Shown here: positions 4,801-7,376 of the stretch, one piece after another
Layout of the letters: each line of letters begins with the position of its first letter
How positions within the stretch are numbered: position 1 is the first letter of the stretch
Source: Nitrospirota bacterium
Lineage (GTDB): Bacteria; Nitrospirota; UBA9217
Reading direction: 5' to 3'
Assembly: GCA_017885365.1 (NCBI GenBank)
Contig: JAFNGD010000064.1
Location: 1,261 to 8,636 of the forward strand
Length of the DNA: 7,376 bases
The notes under the pieces: generated by a model
The model's input: the letters and a program-made list of their open reading frames with translations, nothing else
What the model was told of the DNA's origin: nothing
Database searches by the model: none
Made by a program: the position numbers and the translations under genes

Positions 4801-7376
4801 GCACCAAGGCCGCGAAAACCAATAATTACGGGTCATGCGGCGACGATACCCTGGGTACGAATGATATCGAGGTAATTGTGAACTCGTCCGAGTATGCCGC
4901 TGGATGCATCGACCAGGTCCTGGGATTCATCATATCCGGGACAACCGAAGACGGACTCTATCTGGTCGTGAAGGACAAGGATGTTCCTAACAGTGCTTCC
5001 ACCGCTGGCGGCACACCCGACATTGTGGCGAAGTTGCCGCTGTCATACAGCAGGACCTTTACTGCAACCGGGAATAGAGCAGGTTTCTTGAAAGACCCCC
5101 TCTGGTACGCTGCGAAGTGGGGCGGATTCGACGACTTTGACGGCAACGGCAAGCCGTATACGAGTTCTACCTGCGGTACCGCCACGCCGGATCCAAGATG
5201 CTCGGAATGGGACAAGGACGGCGACGGGGTCCCTGACAATTACTTCCTTGTCGTGAATCCGCAAAAGCTTGAAGATCAGATGAACGCCGCCCTCCGGGCA
5301 ATGCTTGCCAAGGCGTCGTCGGGTACGGCGGCATCGGTGCTCGCTTCGGGCGAGGGAAGCGGCGCCAACCTCATCCAGGCGGTTTTCTATCCCCTGAGAA
5401 AATTCAAGAACACAGCCGCAAATATGGAAGAAGATGTCGCATGGACCGGCAGGCTCACCAATATGTGGTATTATGTGGACCCGAAATTGGCGAGCAGCAA
5501 CATTCGGGAAGATGACGGGGACGGTATTCTCAATCTTATGGCCACAGAAGCCGGATCCACCCACGACTATATCACTTCTCTCTTCTTTGAAAATATTTCA
5601 GCGAAAGCAAAAGCGCACGTGTGGGAGGACCCCGCTGGCAACGGAGTGATAGGCACTCAACTGGCGGACGCTGAATTTGAAGAGTTGGGGAACCTCTGGG
5701 AAGCGGGCACGATGCTGTGGAAGAGGAACGTCACTACTGCCGCCGGGAAGAGAAAGATCTACACGACCATCGACGGGAAAAATTTGCTGACGGGCAATTT
5801 TTCGAGCAACGCGACAGACCCCTTGCCGGCAGCCGGTACCCCGGACGCCGATAATTCAGCGACGCTGGCGTCGTATATGAGCGCGACCGCCGGCGAGGCG
5901 AAGAAACTTATCGACTGGATCCAGGGCGTGGATGTCAGCGGATACCGTTCCCGGACCATAAAAATCGAGTCGATCGACACGACCGCGCGAGTCTGGAAGC
6001 TCGGCGATATCGTGAACTCGACCCCCAAGATATCATCGTGGCTTCCGCTGAATAGATACAACATCTTTTACGGTGACGACAAGTACGGTCCCGTGGGGAA
6101 GATTGCGGCCTTGGGAGATGCCGTGAGCAACGATCATTTCACCACCACCGCCGCATACAAGGGCCGGGGCATGGTTTTTACCGGGGGCAACGACGGGATG
6201 CTGCACGCCTTCAAGCTCGGGACCCTCCAGCTGAAATGGAGCGGCCAGGGCGCTACGGAGGTGTCAAGGATGGTGAACCCGGACACGGGCGATGTCTGCA
6301 AACCCGGTGATACCACGCCCTGCGGCAAGGAGATGTGGGCATTCATCCCCAAGAACGCCCTGCCTTACCTGAAGTACCTGGCGGACCCCGGTTATTGCCA
6401 TCTCTATACCGTGGACCTTACGCCCTTTATTTTTGACGCGAGCATCAATGGTTTACCTGACGATGCGCGGACCGCCAGCAGCTATAGGACCATTCTGATA
6501 GGCGGAATGAGGTTCGGCGGGGCATGCAAAGATTCGACTGATCCGTGTACGAATACGGGTGCGAATGCGGAATGCGTAAAGACGCCCATCGAGACTGTGG
6601 GTTACACGAATGTGGGTCGTTCTTCCTATTTTGCCCTTGACATTACGGACCAGAACAACCCGACACTGCTCTGGGAATTCTCGCATGCAGACCTCGGTTT
6701 CGCGACCAGCGGCCCTGCGGTGATGAGGATAAACGGGAAGATCTCAGGGGTATCCGACAAAACAACGAACGGCAACTGGTTCGTGGTCTTCGGCTCGGGC
6801 CCGACAGGGCCGATCGACACGACCACTCACCAGTTCATGGGGAAATCAAACCAGAACCTGAAACTCTTCATCCTTAATCTGGCGAAACCCGTTGCGGACG
6901 CATGGACGCTTAATACGAACTACTGGGTAAAGGATACGACAATTCCCGATGCCTTCGCGGGCTCCCTCTATGCGGCCGCTCTCGACACGGACACGCAAGA
7001 CTTTCAAGATGAGCTCATGTACGTGCCGTACATAAAAAAATGCACTGCCGATACCGCGGCCCCATCCCCGTATTCGAGCAACAATCTCTGTAAGATTAAT
7101 ACGTGGACGAACGGCGGCGTGGGAAGGCTTGTGACCAAGAGAGACCCGAGCCCCTCCACGTGGGAATGGAGCAAAGTCCTCGACAACATAGGTCCGATAA
7201 CGTCGGCGACGACCAAGATCCTCGACAAGGACAATAAAAACCTGTGGACGTATTTCGGCACAGGGCGATACTATTACATGAGTGTCGGAGCTATGGACGA
7301 CCCGGAGGGGCGGCGGTTCCTGTTTGGTGTCAAGGACCCCTGTTACACCTCGGCGGGGTATGACTTTGCCTGCACG
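1827..7376 (+). CDS. pilY1: PilY1-type type IV pilus tip/adhesin protein, giant Geobacter-like form (3' partial)
   Basis: The frame is open without a stop for 1850 codons to the window end; I translated it throughout and found no frameshift. PilY1 promotes type IV pilus assembly and sits at the pilus tip, where it mediates surface adhesion and sensing. The Sec signal is basic MKMIRK, a hydrophobic core at 13-27, and A-S-A with a cut near residue 33. Residues about 50-160 start the vWA-like scaffold (FETGRDHKFYFEAFNDASD, VLNWMTMSRMDVLRKVL). Then come an insertion with a PA14-like segment (about 290-400), a conserved middle (KPVGLLQKYGEN 538-549, GGVLRKNI 599-606, CRMWGNPI 678-685), vWA-like closing elements (LVLSD to 753, YNAAAVAYYGKT 840-851, DTFVIALGSP 869-878) and an Ig-like stretch. 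The PilY1 beta-propeller follows: GDIVNSTP 1393-1400, VFTGGNDGMLHAF 1450-1462, YRTILIGG from 1553, YFALDITD from 1601, FGTGRYYY to 1817. No DxSxS MIDAS motif is seen. DxDxDGxxD loops occur at 75-83 and 1129-1137. There are 48 cysteines and no CxxCH heme motif. Pseudomonas PilY1 is near 1160 residues, so this form is much larger; perhaps 200 more residues are missing. Confidence 0.94.
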   Translation, partial: MKMIRKTIQNHKLIILLFLANAGLFILSNQASAAASMNDYCAFPNFISQPVPPLVMFETGRDHKFYFEAFNDASDIDDDGRIDLTYKHSIDYYGYFDHHKCYTYSTTAKEFDPVSVTSTKFCSANQWSGNVLNWMTMSRMDVLRKVLYGGHRSSDSNTSTVLERVFIPQDAHSWGKEFTGRLCKKGAEFTYVCQSDIDCDSGYTCEDVAAAGNYLIPYDAAAQPTTCSATASINTIDNKITVARYYHPLTTTCGTDHADLMYSFATSTAANFIDTFQVTSFLDTRLSPTTEHYDDYNIMIEALFNVTSGSGSSTNLRGDWQFIVDSNDGAEVEVEGTLVASYYGCHTSCLTTTPTPTTTLCDANQKGTINLNSSGYKKILVRTSHHTGRDGVTVWYKSPDMSASSPFLPFPCTNASCSNKLGYKTVNIPSTAYCTIQNDSFINDGVPVVTGTSSGRQHLFCSTTTADNGAPLLRMIPDNSHRIWDWASKEGPVCADTFTGGASTGTITDREVRVKVCDSSIGLESNCKAYGTSSPSYKPVGLLQKYGENSTGDKVCSKTMTKPCNANSDCTFSTEGQCIDKSEMYFGLMSTSYTNNLSGGVLRKNIGSISDEITSTNGYIITSQKDPGNIIGTTFDYFKVIGFDYGSHSYNTTGDRTANNIIGPCGVVLSRGIYQGECRMWGNPIGELMYEGLRYFAGKNTPTTDFEYAGGSNKDANLSLSHPHWGYQQGSDYFPPYSLFPRCSRPFALVLSDVNTSYDDDQLPGAYNSSFTEDSNPPMLNMNVSTLADIIGDTESINSNAWFIGQNESTNDFVCTSKTISKLSKAKGLCPEEPTKKGTYNAAAVAYYGKTLLKTNTTTTTSAGIPNADTFVIALGSPFPDLKFKAGTNIVSVLPVGKSISGCKGNIYDVYTPCASKCALALDTTASKNRLTISSCTSNAYCPTNQIVDLYVDSIKYDTDNNVVYAKYRINFEDNEQGSDYDMDAIVSYEICTKAAKTNNYGSCGDDTLGTNDIEVIVNSSEYAAGCIDQVLGFIISGTTEDGLYLVVKDKDVPNSASTAGGTPDIVAKLPLSYSRTFTATGNRAGFLKDPLWYAAKWGGFDDFDGNGKPYTSSTCGTATPDPRCSEWDKDGDGVPDNYFLVVNPQKLEDQMNAALRAMLAKASSGTAASVLASGEGSGANLIQAVFYPLRKFKNTAANMEEDVAWTGRLTNMWYYVDPKLASSNIREDDGDGILNLMATEAGSTHDYITSLFFENISAKAKAHVWEDPAGNGVIGTQLADAEFEELGNLWEAGTMLWKRNVTTAAGKRKIYTTIDGKNLLTGNFSSNATDPLPAAGTPDADNSATLASYMSATAGEAKKLIDWIQGVDVSGYRSRTIKIESIDTTARVWKLGDIVNSTPKISSWLPLNRYNIFYGDDKYGPVGKIAALGDAVSNDHFTTTAAYKGRGMVFTGGNDGMLHAFKLGTLQLKWSGQGATEVSRMVNPDTGDVCKPGDTTPCGKEMWAFIPKNALPYLKYLADPGYCHLYTVDLTPFIFDASINGLPDDARTASSYRTILIGGMRFGGACKDSTDPCTNTGANAECVKTPIETVGYTNVGRSSYFALDITDQNNPTLLWEFSHADLGFATSGPAVMRINGKISGVSDKTTNGNWFVVFGSGPTGPIDTTTHQFMGKSNQNLKLFILNLAKPVADAWTLNTNYWVKDTTIPDAFAGSLYAAALDTDTQDFQDELMYVPYIKKCTADTAAPSPYSSNNLCKINTWTNGGVGRLVTKRDPSPSTWEWSKVLDNIGPITSATTKILDKDNKNLWTYFGTGRYYYMSVGAMDDPEGRRFLFGVKDPCYTSAGYDFACT
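2694..3026 (+). other. PA14-like segment inserted in PilY1
   Basis: Residues about 290-400 of PilY1 carry the outline of a PA14 domain, the beta-barrel fold found in adhesins, glycosidases and toxin components and often binding sugar. GDWQFIVDSNDGAEVEVEG (318-336) matches the PA14 pattern G-x-Y-x-F-x-x-x-S-D-D-G-a-x-l-x-x-D-G. GTINLNSSGYKKILVRTSHH and VTVWYKSPD (to 400) match the later L-x-x-G-x-y-x-i and l-x-W-x-x-P strands. The hallmark S-D-D-G reads S-N-D-G here (326-329). A Thr/Pro-rich loop flanked by cysteines (C345, C349, C361) interrupts it. The match is by motif recall, without a profile search. Confidence 0.6.
2748..2765 (+). repeat. Short in-frame AGTGGT/AGT repeat coding a Ser-Gly linker
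   Basis: AGTGGTAGTGGTAGTAGT encodes SGSGSS at PilY1 residues 308-313, just before the PA14-like core strands. Units are 6 and 3 bases, so any slippage would change linker length without breaking the frame. Confidence 0.6.
5211..5237 (+). other. Predicted EF-hand-type calcium loop in PilY1
   Basis: Residues 1129-1137 read D-K-D-G-D-G-V-P-D, an exact DxDxDGxxD calcium-binding loop. It falls in the linker between the vWA-like part and the beta-propeller. A second exact copy is at residues 75-83 (D-I-D-D-D-G-R-I-D, nt 2049-2075). Weaker ones are at 1103-1108 (D-F-D-G-N-G) and 1228-1236 (E-D-D-G-D-G-I-L-N). Calcium binding is known for Pseudomonas PilY1 and inferred here. Confidence 0.65.

Noticed and set aside
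5043..5564. Minus-strand open frame of 173 codons inside pilY1
   Set aside because: It is antisense to a continuous, motif-rich PilY1 frame in a GC-rich stretch and has no recognisable domain; it is a shadow frame.
1827..7376. Possible multiheme cytochrome, because of the many cysteines and the Geobacter-like context
   Set aside because: No CxxCH motif occurs in the translated frame; the protein is PilY1 by its propeller and scaffold motifs.

Overview
The window reads as a chromosomal fragment of a Gram-negative bacterium, most likely an anaerobic Desulfobacterota (Geobacter/Desulfuromonadales-like) or a relative. The basis is the very large PilY1 of the type I recall from Geobacter-like genomes (blocks such as RDHKFYFEAFNDASD, KPVGLLQKYGEN and GTGRYYY), next to the end of a GltA/GltD-type glutamate synthase small subunit. 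The lineage is an inference from protein style and was not searched.

Layout, all on the + strand: (1) 1-129, C-terminal end of a glutamate synthase small-subunit-like flavoprotein. (2) 130-335, a leader holding a 10-bp spaced inverted repeat and two alternative hairpins that would hide the ribosome binding site of the next gene. (3) 336-857, a FimT/GspH-type minor pseudopilin, followed by a perfect 10-bp tandem repeat and a strong intrinsic terminator at 962-1000. (4) 1001-1251, non-coding, becoming AT-rich. (5) 1252-1440, a 62-residue putative zinc-ribbon protein. (6) 1524-1820, a 98-residue secreted protein of unknown function. (7) 1827 to the window end, an open frame of 1850 codons with no stop, encoding PilY1; the C-terminus lies outside the window.

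The window is the front part of a type IV pilus minor-component locus: a pseudopilin that would sit in the pilus-priming complex, and the large PilY1 tip/adhesin protein with a small exported partner encoded directly before it. The stop region of the small gene supplies the pilY1 ribosome binding site, so the two are probably translated together. The pilV, pilW and pilX genes often found between fimT and pilY1 are absent here and could lie downstream.

The most notable content is inside PilY1. A recognisable scaffold (vWA-like N-terminal part, beta-propeller C-terminal part) carries a large N-terminal insertion with a PA14-like lectin-type segment, several cysteine-rich inserts (48 cysteines visible in total) and several DxDxDG calcium-type loops. 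The vWA-like part lacks a visible DxSxS MIDAS motif. No mobile element, CRISPR array, tRNA or rRNA was seen.
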